Of a DNA stretch of 64,000 nt, positions 46,831-59,615 are shown piece by piece (position 1 is the first letter of the stretch; each line of letters begins with the position of its first letter). Origin of the DNA: Eucommia ulmoides (taxonomy: Eukaryota; Streptophyta; Magnoliopsida; Garryales; Eucommiaceae); NCBI GenBank assembly GCA_016647705.1, contig CM028328.1, positions 1,608,501 through 1,672,500 of the forward strand, written 5' to 3'. A program made the position numbers and the translations under genes. The notes under the pieces are model-generated. The model worked only from the letters and a program-made list of their open reading frames with translations. It was not told where the DNA came from and did no database searches.

Positions 46831-48260
46831 TTTGACACTTTGTAGCCTTCATATTTGAACAAGAACTCAATTTGGTCCCCATAATTTCAATTTGAACATA
46901 TATCACCTTAAAATGTCTTAATCATTCCACTACAATCCAACTCATTATCCATATTATAATTTTAGATTAAAAAAAAAAACAGTTATCTAACAAGCACCTG
47001 ATTTTAAAAAGAGAGAGACAACGAAAGTTAAATAAAGAAAATGTTACTTTTTTTTAACCTTTATTACCGTCAATATTGAATTTTAAACTTGAAAAAAAAA
47101 AAAAAACAATGAAGTCATTTTATATTTTTTATAATAAATGTGAGCTTCTCCCTTTAGTCCATAGTAATAGAATAGGATGATGCGTAGGTTTTAAAGTAGA
47201 GGGTTAAAATTCAACAAAACTAAAGTGTAAGGGGGATAAAAGGCAATTAACCATACTTTCAATAGCGTTACTAAACTGGGCAACCATTATCTCTAATGAC
47301 TCTCATTTTTGCTTATTATCACTCACTGCGTATTCAAAACGTTGGTCTGATTGTGATAGATAAATATTTGATGGCTTTAATGATATTTGTATTTTAAATA
47401 ATTAATTTATTATTATATTTAATAAATATTTATTGTATTTAGTTTTACATAGTTATCAAATCAATTTCAATCAATATTGATGACTAAATTAAAATCTAAA
47501 ACTCCAAAGAGTGTCAAATCGTGATCAATCCACATATGTACAACAAGTAGTGGACCACCAACTTGATTAATAAGTTCAATTCTCCTTCAATTTTTACTTC
47601 ACTAGAGTCGTGTATTACACTCCTCTCCTAGAAAAATGGGATTTTGACGCTTTGTGCCTTTCAAATTTGAACAAAAACTCACTTTGGTATCCATAATTTC
47701 AATTTGAAAATATATCACCTAAAGTTTTCTTAATTATTCCACTATAGTCCGAACAATCATCTACCATACACCTGATGTTAAAAATAATAAAATAATAATA
47801 ATTAATTGGTTGAGCAATGCTAGTCTCCTTCTTCCCTTCCATTTTCCTCAATACTATTAAAGATTAATTGACTTTTACCCCCTCATACTTTGATTTTCAT
47901 TCATATTTTGACTCATATACTTTAAACACCTAAGCTTTATCCCCATTCTACTTATAATAAATTGAAAAAACCATTTTTTTGAATTATTTGACTCAAAGAA
48001 ATATGTTAAAAATTTGGTAAATTAAATATCTCACCAAAATTTTACATAAAATGGACAAAACTACCTTTTATTTTATTTTTACTTTTATTCTGTCTTTAAC
48101 AAAAAAAGAAAAAGAAAAAATAAATAGAGAGAAAGAAAGAAAGGATGGAGTTTGGGGTCTGGGGCACGAACAAGAGAAATTAGTGTGGGGAAGGAGTTTG
48201 GAAGAAAAGAGTCAAATATATTTTTCACTCTTTAAAATTGATTTTTTTTTTTCAAGTAGA
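46831..48260 (+). repeat. RUR units with an RLP start relic
   Basis: A RUR unit leads to the relic at 47311-47340, then a linker with TGGACCACC near 47550, module 47620, and a RUR block that ends at about 48150, where it joins a different segment. The 89-codon frame at 48051-48320 spans that join and is not convincing as a gene. Confidence 0.65.
47311..47340 (+). pseudogene. RLP signal-peptide coding relic, different deletion
   Basis: GCTTATTATCACTCACTGCG followed by TATTCAAAAC matches RLP1 GCTTATTTC...CACTCACTGCATATCCAAAAC. It has a different internal deletion from the other five relics, and the promoter box has gone. Confidence 0.6.
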
Positions 48261-49605
48261 CCCTATTTAATTAGATGGAATAAAATGACGAAATTATCGT
48301 TTTTTTTGGAAGTAAAATGACAAAAAATGCATTTAAGTTCTATTAAAATTTTAAATCATTGCAATCAAATTGTAAGCACAGGGAGTATAAGTGGTGACGA
48401 AAATACTACAGGGTGTAAAGTGAAATTTTGCCTAATTATAGGAGTGCAAAATGTAATTAATCGAAATATTTTTTTTTTCTTCGGCAAATTACAAATTTAG
48501 TTTTCTATCTACAACGTGTTTTTATGTGGTCCTCTAATTTTTATTTAATTTAATTTGGTCCTCCTATTTGAATACAATTTTTTATGAGGCCCTTTGTTAA
48601 AAATAAAATAAGAGTTAACTTTGACGGAATTTCATTATGCCATCTTTAAAGGTAAAAACATAATTTTCTATTTTTTTTTTCATTTTTTTCCTTTTTTCTT
48701 TTTTTTTTTCTCTTTTAGTGAGAGAAGTTGATATTTTAGAAACAGAATGACACTGGAGAGAAAGAGACATGTGAGTTTAGTAACAGACACTTAATTCATT
48801 TCACTCATCGTATAATAGTAATAAAATTTTTATTTATACTCTCTTCTTTTTTTTTTCCCTTTATTAGTGGTTAAGCAATTCTAGCGTCCTTATTCCCTCC
48901 TATTTTCCTCAATAATTTTTAACAAAATGAACTTTTTTTATTATCATTTAACTCAAAGAAATATGTTTAAAATTTATCTCACAAATTTTTTATATGAAAT
49001 TATATTTTGTCTTTAATATAAAAGAAAAAAATAAAAAGAGGGAGAGAGACGAAGAAAGCTAGAGATAGAAAATGTTACTTTTTTTTTCTTTTTTATTATC
49101 GTCAACATTGAATTTTTAAACTTTGAAAGAAAAAATGAAGTTATTTTATATTTTTTGTAATAAAAGTAAGCCTTGAGATATTTGATCAATCGACAGATGT
49201 ACAACAAGTGGTAGACCACCAACTTGTAGAATAAGTTCAATTCTACCATATTTTTTCTTCAAAGTGTCGTGTCCTACACTCCTCTCCTAGAAAAAAGGAA
49301 TTTTGATGCTTTGTACCCTTCATATTTGAACAAGAACTCACTTTGGTCCCCATAATTTCAATTTGAACATATATCACCTTAAAATTTCTTAATTATTTCA
49401 CTACAGTCCGATTCATTATCCATAATACAATTTCAGATAAAAAACAGTAATCTACCATGCACCTGATTTTTATTTTTATTTTTTTAAAAAAAAGGTTAAG
49501 CAATTGTAAAGTCCTTTTTGCCTCCTATTTTCCTTAATACTTTTAAATGTTACTTTAAACACTTAAGCTTTAACCTTACTACTTATAATAAATTGGAAAA
49601 CTAAC

Positions 49606-49648
<43 letters not shown>

Positions 49649-50030
49649 TGACTCAAAGAAATATGTTAACAATTTATCTCACCAAAGTTTTACATTAAAG
49701 GGACAAAACCAACCTTCATTTTAATTTTAATTTTATTTTGTCTTTAACAAAAAGAAAAAATAAATAAAAAGAGAGAAAGAAAGAAAATTAGAGATAGAAA
49801 ATGGTAGTTTTTTTTTTCTTTCTATTACTGTCAATATTGAATTTTAAACTAAAATAAAAAAAAAATATTAAAAAACAGTGAAGTCATTTTATATTTTTTG
49901 TAATAAATGTGAGCTTCTCCCTTTAGTCCATGGTAGTAGAATATGGTGATGAGTAGGTTTTTAAAGTAAAGGGGTTAAAATACAATAAAACAAAAGTATA
50001 AGGCGGATAAAAGGCAATAATTTTTTTTTT
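48261..50030 (+). repeat. Duplication D, parts in swapped order
   Basis: 48261-48480 matches 20090-20298. 48482-48800 is an FB-A left half ending after the inner arm. 48870-50030 matches 18290-19400. At the other locus these parts come in the opposite order, separated by FB-B. (ATT)n lies at 49608-49650. The FB-A half lacks its right arm. Confidence 0.65.
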
Positions 50031-51880
50031 GGCTTAGAATTAAGTTAAGCCAAGTCTTCGTGAAAAATAGAGCACATAAATTGTATGCTAATGCTACAAA
50101 CAAGGGGATTGGGAAGGGTTTTGAGGCTTTGTACCCTTCATATTTGAACAAGAACTCACTTTGGTCCCCATAATTTCAAATTGAACACATATCACCTTAA
50201 AATTTCTTAATCATTCCACTACAATCCGACTTATTATCCATATTTTGATTTTAGATAAAAAAAAAAAAAAAAAATAGTCATCTAACATGCACCTAATGGT
50301 AAAAAGCGAGAGAGACAAAGAAAGCTGATAGAAAATGTTACTTTTTCTTTTTCCTTTTATTACCGTCAACTTTGAATTTCAAAAAAAAAAAAAAAAAGAA
50401 GGAAGTCATTTTATATTTTTTTGTAATGAATATGAGCTTCTCCCTTTGGTCCATAGTAATAGAATAGGGTGATGTCTAAGTTTTTAAAGTAGAGGGATTA
50501 AAATGCAATAAAACTGAAGTAGAAGGAGTATAAAAGACAATTAACCATACTTTAACAACTTTACTAAACTGTCAAGCATTTTCTCTCATAATTTATTTAT
50601 TTAATTTGTTTTTTGGTGTGGCTTAGAATTAAGTCAAGCCAACTCTTCGTGGAAAGGTGAGCACAAAAATTGCATGCTAATGCTACAAGGGGATAGAGAT
50701 GGGTTTTGACGCTTTGTAGGCTTCATATTTGAACAAGAACTCAATTTGATCCCCATAATTTCAATTTCAACATATATCACCTTGAAATGTCTTAATCATT
50801 CCACTACAATCCAACTCATTTTCCATATTATAATTTTAGATTAAAAAAAAAAAAAATAGTCATCTAACAAGCACCTGATGTTAAAAAGAGAGAGACAAAG
50901 AAAGTTAGATATAGAAAATATAACTTTTTTTAACCTTTATTACCGTCAATATTGAATTTTAAACTTGAAAAAAGAAGAAGCAATGAATTCATTTTATATT
51001 TTTTGTAATAAATATGAGCTTCTCCCTTTAGTCTATAATAATAGAATAGGGTGATGTGTAGGTTTTTAAAGTAGAGGGTTGAAATTCAACAAAACTAAAG
51101 TATATGGGGGATAAAAGGCAATTAACCATTTTCTCTCATGACTCTTATTTTTGTGGCTTAGATTTAAGTCAAGTCAATCTTTGAAAAATCCTACCTTTGT
51201 TCATTTCTTCTTCTATATTATCAATCACTCATTGCATATCCAAAATAAGTGATTTACATAATTATTTGATAGATAAATATTTGATAGCTTTAACGATATT
51301 TGTATTTTAAATTATTATTTTATTATTATATTTAATAATTATTTAATAAGTACTGAATGTATTTAATTTTAAATAGTGATCGAACCAATTTCAGTCAATA
51401 TTGAGGACTAAATTAAAATCTAAAACTCCAAAGAGTGTCGAATCTTGTACAATAAGTAGTGGACCACCAACTTATAGAATAAGTTCAATTCTCCTCTATT
51501 TTTTCTTCACGTGTACTACACTCCTCTCCTAGAAAAAGGAGTTTTGATACTTTTTACCCTTCAAATTTGAACAAAACTCACTTTGATACCCATAATTTCA
51601 ATTTGAAATTATATCACCGAATTTTTTTTTAATTATTCCACTATAGTCCGACCAATCATCTACCATACAACTGATGTTAAAAAAAATTAAAAAAAATAAA
51701 TAAAAAACAAGACGGTTAAGCAATGGTAGTCTCCTTCTTCCCTTCCATATTTCCTCAATACTATTTAAGATTAATTGATTTTAATTTACTCCCTCATACT
51801 TTTATTTTCATTCATTTTGACCCGTATACTTTAAACACCTAAGCTTTATCTCTATTCTATTTATAATAAATTGAAAAATA
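50031..51880 (+). repeat. RUR units with three promoter relics
   Basis: Promoter relics are at about 50036-50095 and 50627-50690, and one with RLP start relic at 51153-51245. Modules start near 50105, 50700 and 51535, and a linker hairpin TGGACCACC lies near 51465. No gene. Confidence 0.65.
51153..51245 (+). pseudogene. RLP promoter plus signal-peptide coding relic
   Basis: TGGCTTAGATTTAAGTCAAG, then the RLP start relic at 51200-51245 with CACTCATTGCATATCCAAAA. Confidence 0.6.
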
Positions 51881-52816
51881 AAATAAGGGTTAACTTTAAC
51901 GGAATTTCATTTTGTGACTTGCATATGCTATTTTTACGGGTAAAAACATAATTTTCTATTTTTTTCGTATTGCATATTAATAAGACCATTTGTAAATAAG
52001 TCATCTCTCTCTAATTAACATATTAAACCCATTTGTACGAAGTAAGTTTCATTTTGCCTACTAATATTTTTATTTCATCATATTGTAATTTGCCTTTATT
52101 GATATAAGTTTCAAGAGTTGCCTTTTATGGAACCCACTATATAACATTTTGAACTCCTGAAATTATAATATATTGAACCCTAGAGTTTATAATTTGCATC
52201 CAACAAATTTAATTGTTAGTTAAAACAAAAAATCTAGCCAGATGGAGAAGGAAGTTTAATGAGATTTTTAATAATTTATAGATTCTGCCTAAATTCTCCT
52301 CAAAACGCAAACAGGCGCACAATGTTGCACATAAAAGTTTAGGGTACAAAGTGCAACATAACATGACCTTTTGGGATATAGAGTGTAATTTACTGTAATC
52401 ATATGCCTCAGCCCCACTTCTTTGTATTTATATCAAACTCTATTTTTAATCTTATAAAATAAAATAAATAAACAAATAATAATTTGCAAAATATTATTTT
52501 ATTTTTAGTAATCCAAAGAAAAATAATTTCACAATAATTGGGCCTGGCTTGGTAGGCCCAAAAGTCGGTATCTAATATTTGTCCTTATGCAATGAATCAA
52601 ATTGAGTCCCAGTTGGCGTTAGAAAGGGGCAATTTTTTTATTTTTTTTTTTGGTTGTCATGAAAAAATGGTTTTTGATGCTTTGTACCCTTGAAATTTGA
52701 ACAAAAACTCACTTTGGTCCCTATAATTTCAATTTGAAAATGTATCACCTATTTTTTTTAATCATTCCATAATAATCCGAGTCATTATCTACCATGCATC
52801 TGATGTTAAAAAATAA

Positions 52817-52862
<46 letters not shown>

Positions 52863-53137
52863 GTCCTTCTTCACTCCCCTTTCCCTTAAGGTACTTTGAC
52901 CTCCTTAGTCCTTAAACATTGATTTTGAACCATCTTGTCCCCCCTTACTTTAAACTCCTAAGCTTTATCCCCTTCTACTTATAATAAATTATAAAATTAA
53001 TTTTTTTTATTATTTAAATCAAAGAAATATATAAAAAAAATTAGTAAATTAAATATCTCACCAAAATTTTACGTAAAATGGAAAAAATTACCCTTTATTT
53101 TAATTTTACTTATATTTTGTCTCTAACAAAAAAGGAT

Positions 53138-53172
<35 letters not shown>

Positions 53173-53770
53173 TATTTTATATTTTTTGTATTTTTTGTAA
53201 TGAATATGAGCTTCTCCCTTTGGTCCATAGTAATATAATAGGGTGATGTTTAAGTTTTTAAAATAGAGGGATTAAAATGCAATAAAACTAAAGTAGAAGG
53301 AGTATAAAAGACAATTAACCATACTTTAACAACTGTCAAACATTTTCTCTCATAATTTATTTATTTATTTAATTTATTTATTTTTTGGTGTGGCTTAGAA
53401 TTAAGTCAAGCCAAGTCTTCGTGGAAAGTGGAGCACAAAAATTGCATGCTAATGCTACAAGGGGATAGAGAGGGGTTTTGACGCTTTGTAGCCTTCATCT
53501 TTGAACAAGAACTCAATTTGGTCCCCATAATTTCAATTTGAACATATATCACCTTAAAATGTCTTAATCATTCCACTACAATCCAACTCATTATCCATAT
53601 TATAATTTTAGATTAAAAAAAAAAAAACAGTCATCTAACAAGCACCTGATTTTAAAAAGAGAGAGACAAAGAAAGTTAGATATAGAAAATGTTATTTTTT
53701 TTAACCTTTATTACCGTCAATATTGAATTTTAAACTTGAAAAAAAAAAAAAACAATGAAGTCATTTTATA
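51881..53770 (+). repeat. FB-A arm, R-T copy and RUR unit
   Basis: FB-A arm at 51881-51967; R-T copy at 52142-52410; the GGTTGTCATGAAAAAATGG join at 52650; then a full RUR unit with (AAT)n at about 52820-52861 and promoter relic 53390-53462. It closely follows 2690-3612 and then 600-1175 in order. Confidence 0.65.
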
Positions 53771-56423
53771 TTTTTTATAATAAGTTGGTTGATTGTGATA
53801 GATAAATATTGATGGATTTCTATTTTAAATAATTATTTTGTTATTATATTTAATTAATATTTATTACATTTAGTTTTAAATAGTTATCAAATCAATTTCA
53901 GTCAATATTGAGAACTAGATTAAAATCTAAAACTCCAGTCAAATTTTGATCAATCCACATATGTACAACAAGTGATGGACCACCAACTTGTGGAATAAAT
54001 TCATTTCTCCTCCATTTCTTCTTCACAAAGTCGTGTGCCACACTCCTCTCTTATATAGAAGGGGTTTTGACGCTTCACAAATTTGAACAAAAATTCATTT
54101 TCGTACCCATAATTTCAATTTGAAAATATATCATCTAAAATTTTCTTAATTATACCACTATAGACAGAACAATCATCTACCATACACCTGATGTTAAGCA
54201 ATGCTAGTCTCCTTCTTCCCTTCTATTTTCCTCAATACAATTAAAGATTAATTGACTTTTACCCCCTCATACTTTGATTTTCATTCATTTTGACCTGCAT
54301 ACTTTAAACAATTAAACTTTATCCCAATCTACATATAATAAATTGAAAAGCTATTTTTTAAAATTATTTAACTCAAACAAATATGTTAAAAATTTAGTAA
54401 ATTAAATATCTCACCAAAATTTTACATGAAAGGGACAAAACTACCATTTATATTTTTACTTTTATTTAGTCTTTAACAAAAAAGAAAAAGAAAAAATAAA
54501 GAGAGAGAGAGAGAGAGATAAATGTTTAAGTTTTTCATTAACTTTGACGGTAACGGATAAAAGTTAATAAAAATAAGTAATTGATGTTAAATGACGTTTA
54601 CATAATTTTCTATTTTTTTCGTTTCCTTTTTTCTTACTTTTCTTTTTCTTCTTCTTTTTTCTTTTAATGAGAGAGAAAGACAATGAAGAGAAAGAGACAA
54701 GTGGATTTTAGAATTTTCATTTATATTTTCTCTTCTTTTTTTCCCCCCTTTATTAGTGATTAATTAGTTGATACATACCATATCTATTCATCTCTTATCC
54801 GTTAATTAACTTGTTAAACCCTCTTTGTACGAAGCAAGTTTCATTTTGGGATAAAAGTTTAGGGTACAAAGTACAACGTAAAATAAACTTTTGGGATATA
54901 AAGTGTAATTTACTGCAATCATCCCCACTTCTTTGTATTTATATCTATTTTTAATCTTCACCCACTATTCTTCTTATAAAATAAAATAAATAAACAAATA
55001 ATAAAGAAAAAAATTAAAAAATATTTGTTTTTTAATATATTGTCTTGAACAGAATATATAAAGGTTAAAATTGAGACTTATGATTTTATAAAATTGAGAC
55101 TTGTGATTTTATCTTGACATAAAAAATTAAAAAATAATATGTTATTTTGTCTCTCTCTCCATTGTTTCTCTCTCATTCTCTAAAATATTAACTTCTCTCG
55201 ATAAAAGGATAGAAGAAGAAAGAGAGAAAGTAAAAATAAAATTACGTTTTTATCCCTAAAAGACGGCATGTGCAAATCACAAGATAAACTTTCGTTAAAA
55301 TTAACCCCTATTTTTAACAGAACAGCCACATACATGTGCAAATAGGAATGTTACATTTAAAAAAAAAAAAAATAGAGGATCACATAAAAAACATGTTGCA
55401 AATAAGAGGACTAAGTTTGTAATTTGTCTTTTTCTTTCAATCTCTTGCCCCCAAACTGCTCCGGTGGTAGCGACCTCCAATCCACCGGCGACGGCAACTT
55501 CTCTCTTTATTAACTCTCTATTCACTTATCTCATCCCTTCCCCTCCCAATTATCATGTTCCACTCTCCAACCCCAACCCATCCACGTGTGTAAAATAATA
55601 TTTACAACTTTCTCTTTTTAAAACATACTCTCTCTCTCTACATTTGTTTTTTATTATTTATTTCAATTTAGCACTTATCTCTCTACAATTATTCGTGTTT
55701 TTTTTTCTTCTAAAATTTTATAATAATAGTTAATGGGGTTATGATAGATAGATATTTGATGGTTTTAAATGATAAGTATAAAAAAAAAAAATTATATTTT
55801 AAGTAATTATTTTATTTTATTATTAAATATATTTAATTTAATAAATATTTAATATATTCAGTTTTAAGTAGTTATAAAACCAGTATTAAACTAAAGATCT
55901 AAAACTCCAAAAGTAAGTCTTGGTCTTTGATCAATGGACAGATGTACAACAAGTGGTGGACCACCAAACTTGTAGGACCACCAACATTTAGAATAAGTTA
56001 GATTTTTCCAATTTTAAAGTGTCCTGCGCTCATCTCCTAAAAAAGTGGTTTTGACGCTTTGTACTCTTCATATTTGAACAAGAACTCAGTTAGGTCCCCC
56101 ATAATTTCAATTTGAACATATATCATCTTCAAATTTCTTAATCATTCTACTATAGTCTGATTCATTATCCATATTACAAGTTTAGATTAACAAAACAATC
56201 ATCAACCGTCTTTCTTCCCTCCTATTTTCCTCAATACTAGCGTCATTGATGTTGAAAAAAAAAAAAAAGTTAAGCAATTATAGCGCCCTTCTTTCCTCCT
56301 ATTTTTTTCAATACTTTTAAAGATACTTTTACCCCTTTTATATTTTGATTTTGATTCATTTTGTCCCCCTCTACTTTAAACACCCAAGCTTTACCCCCCT
56401 TCTACTTACAATAAATTGGAAAA
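53771..56423 (+). repeat. RUR modules, FB-A right arm, CTC piece upstream of RLP2
   Basis: About 54010-54450 matches 7020-7440 upstream of RLP1. From about 54480 to 56423 lies extra material absent upstream of RLP1: an R-T fragment (54845), an FB-A right arm (55190-55428), a CTC piece (55436-55600), a linker with GGTGGACCACC (55960) and a module at 56030. No gene. Confidence 0.6.
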
Positions 56424-56428
56424 CTAAC

Positions 56429-56488
<60 letters not shown>
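56424..56488. repeat. (ATT)n microsatellite at edge of RLP2 block
   Basis: About 21 ATT copies. The matching run at 7457-7511 upstream of RLP1 is shorter and interrupted by ATC. It marks the left edge of continuous RLP1/RLP2 homology. Confidence 0.9.
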
Positions 56489-56490
<2 letters not shown>

Positions 56491-56989
56491 ACTCAAAGGA
56501 ATATGTTAACAATTTATCTCAACAAAATTTTAAGGGACAAAAATACCCTTTATTTTAATTTTAGTTTTATTTTGTCTTTAACAAAAAAAAACAAAAATAG
56601 AAAGAGAGAGAGAAAGAAAGTTAGAGATAGAAAATGTTAGTTTTTTTTTTCCTTTTATTATCGTCAATATTGAATTTTAAACTAAAATGAAAATAATTTA
56701 AAGAAAAAAAAAACAGTGAAGTTATTTTATATTTTTTGTAATAAATGTGAGCTTCTCCCTTTAGTCCATGGTAGTAGAATAGGGTGATGAGTAGGCTTTT
56801 AAAGTAGAGGGGTTAAAAGACAACAAAACTAAAGTATAAGGGGGATAAAAGGCAATTAACCATACTTTCAATAGCTTTACAAAACTGCGCAACAATTTTG
56901 TCTCAAAACTCAATTTTTTTTTTCGTGGTTTAGAATTAAGTCAACCAAGTCTTTGTGAAAAATGGAGCACATAAATTGCATGCTAATGC
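56489..56989 (+). repeat. RUR 3' half, upstream region of RLP2
   Basis: It corresponds nearly base for base to 7512-8014, including TTTTCGTGGTTTAGAATTAA and GCATGCTAATGC. This shared piece is the likely proximal promoter of both RLP genes. Confidence 0.75.
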
Positions 56990-56997
56990 TATAAATA
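56990..56997 (+). promoter_or_regulatory. TATA box of RLP2
   Basis: TATAAATA lies 74 bp before the ATG at 57064. It is intact, so transcription of the broken gene remains possible. Confidence 0.65.
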
Positions 56998-57798
56998 TGA
57001 AGTAGAGCTTTTGCTAAGAAATCAAATCAACCACAAACTTAATCCCTTCCTTAATCAGCAACCATGAGATTAATAATGTTTCTCTTGCTTTTGCTTATTT
57101 CTTCATTCATATTAGCACTCACTGCATATCCAAAACAAATGATTTGCAGTGAGAAAGAAAAAATAGTCCTTCTTAATTTCAAAGCAGGTCTGAAAGATCC
57201 TTCAAACAGACTGTCTTCGTGGTCTGAAAATGGAAGAGACTGTTGTCAATGGACAGGAGTCCACTGCAACAATGCAACCGGTCGAGTCACAAGGCTGCAT
57301 CTCCGTAATCCATGCTACATTTCCGAAGATTATTATTGTTACAAAACGTCGATATTGGGTGGAAATGTTACTTCTTTGCTTGAATTGGAATATCTCAATC
57401 ATTTAGACTTGAGCCAAAACAACTTTGATGGGAGTTCCATTCCGGCTTCCTTGGGTTCGATGGGAAGCCTCACGTACCTCGATTTCTCCGATGCTAATTT
57501 CACAAGGATGATTCCTCACCAACTCAGAAACTTCTCCAACATCCGCTATTTGGATCTGGGATGGAATTATGGCTTATATGCTCATGACTTGAGCTGGATG
57601 GCTAGTCTTCATTCTTTGAAATACCTCGACTTGTCTGATGTCAATCTTCAAAACGCGACGAACTTGTATCAAGTGGTAAGCATGCTTCCTTCTCTTCAAG
57701 TACTTAAACTTCCATTCACCAATCTCAATTCCTCTATACCGTTTGAGATTGGCCAACTAAAACATCTTGAAATTCTCTCACTTCAAAGTAGTTCATTT

Positions 57799-58230
57799 CG
57801 TGGTCCTATTCCTCAATCGTTGGGAAATTTATCCTCCTTAGAGGGATTAGATTTATCTTCCAATCAACTGAGTGGTCCTATTCCTCAATCGTTAGGAAAT
57901 TTATCCTCCTTGAGGGAACTATATATGTCTTCCAATCAACTGAGTGGTCATATTCCTCAATAGTTGGGAAATTTATCCTCCTTAGAGGAATTAGACTTGC
58001 CTTCCAATCAACTGAGTGGTCCTATTCCTCAATCGTTGGGAAATTTATCCTCCTTAGAGGAATTAGACTTGTCTTCCAATCAACTGAGTGGTCCTATTCC
58101 TCAATCGTTGGGAAATTTATCCTTCTTGTTGGCACTATATCTGTATTCCAATCAACTGAGTGGTCCTATTCCTCAATCGTTGGAAAATTTATCCTTCTTA
58201 GAGGAATTACAATTGTCTTCCAATCAGTTA
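57799..58230 (+). repeat. 72-bp LRR minisatellite, 6 units in RLP2
   Basis: Six units of the array seen 12-13 times in RLP1. Unit 3 (GHIPQ, stop, LGNLSSLEELDLPSNQL) corresponds to RLP1 unit 9, which shares both GHIPQ and DLPSN. The array joins FGDISNIF directly after unit 6, without the degenerate unit of RLP1. Confidence 0.9.
57961..57963 (+). other. In-frame TAG stop in RLP2
   Basis: CCTCAATAGTTGGGA stands where sister units read CCTCAATCGTTGGGA, a single C-to-A change. All upstream and downstream units keep TCG. Confidence 0.9.
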
Positions 58231-59615
58231 TTTGGGGACATATCCAACATTTTCCTAAATGCCAGCTACATCAATTTGGATTCAAATAAATTCACAGGAC
58301 ATGTGCCACGTTTGTCTCCAAATGTTAATGAAGTTAATTTGGCAAACAATTTTCTATCCGGAGAAATTTCCACATTTTTTTGCCCAAAAGAACGTGGAGA
58401 AAATAACTTACTGTTTCTCGACTTATCAAATAATTCATTCTTTGGTTGCCTTCCGAATGAATGTTTGGTGTATTGGCAATCTTTGCTCAGTTTAAAGTTG
58501 GGAAAAAATAATCTCTCCGGATGTATTCCGGACTCGATAAGTTTTTTATCTCAACTCCAATCACTGCAATTGCACAACAATAACTTGCAAGGAAACATAC
58601 CTTTGTCATTGAAGAACTGTACAAATTTGGTTATCATAGACTTTGCAACAAATCGCTTAAATGGAGTTGTGCCGTACTGGATTGTAGAACTGACTAATCT
58701 TGAGGCTCTTATATTAAGATCCAACAACTTTAGTGGCAAGATTCCTCTACAAATATGGGAATGTCCTAAACTTACAATACTAGATCTTGCCAATAATTCT
58801 CTCTCCGGACCTTTGCCAATCGATATCAATTTGTCAGCCATGAAAAATACATCACAACATCAATCACAGATTGTCATTAGATATAATATTTCCCAAGGAG
58901 GATCTTATGAGGAAACTTTGGAATTATTCATAAACAAAAGATACTGGATGTACGAGGAGATACTTGGATTGGTCAGGAGCATCGATCTTTCAAGTAATAA
59001 CCTAACTGGGTTAATCCCACTAGAGATCTCAAGTCTTGTCGAATTGGTGTATCTAAACTTATCAGATAATCAATTCAAGGGAAACATACCTGATCAATTT
59101 GGGGAAATGAAAAAATTAGAAGTCCTTGATCTCTCTAGAAATCGCCTCTCAGGTGAAATTCCTCAAAGCTTCGCGAGTTTGACGTTTCTCCATGAATCGA
59201 ACGTGTCATACAACAATTTATCAGGTCAAATACCTTCCGGCACTCAGTTACAAGGCTTCGACGAATCCAGCTATATCGGTAACGAAAGACTTTGTGGAAC
59301 TCCTCTACTCAAAAGCTGCACCAAAAATAGAGAAATTTCAAAAATTCCAACACCCACCAATGAAGAAGACGATCGATTTGAAACCTCATGGTTTTACTTC
59401 GGAATGGGTTGTGGATTTGGTGTTGCATTTTTGGGAGTTTGGGGTATTCTCGTTTTCAAGCGAACCTGGAGAATTGCTTATTTTAGGTTCATTGATAACA
59501 TGAAAGATAAGACATATGTGGTTATTCTGGTGAAGATGAAGCAACTGCGGAGATCATTGAAGCCATTCAAAGATAATTAAACAACAATTATTATCTTCAT
59601 TTCTGCAACAATCAG

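Larger units (their letters stand above)
57064..59580 (+). pseudogene. RLP2: LRR receptor-like protein with premature stop
   Basis: This is a close paralogue of RLP1 with the same layout: signal peptide, LRRNT, LRRs, island loop, four LRRs, acidic EEDD, membrane helix and basic tail. TAG at 57961-57963 follows 299 codons, where the homologous repeat units have TCG; the frame is open before and after it. Translation would give a secreted 299-residue N-terminal LRR piece without membrane anchor. The frame is 510 bp shorter than RLP1: seven fewer 72-bp units (504 bp) plus two 3-bp differences. Apart from the stop it shows no decay, so the break is recent, or is an error or allele. Confidence 0.88.

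Noticed and set aside
57964..59580. A separate 538-codon LRR gene starting just after the TAG
   Set aside because: It would start on TTG, lacks a signal peptide and promoter, and is the in-frame continuation of RLP2.
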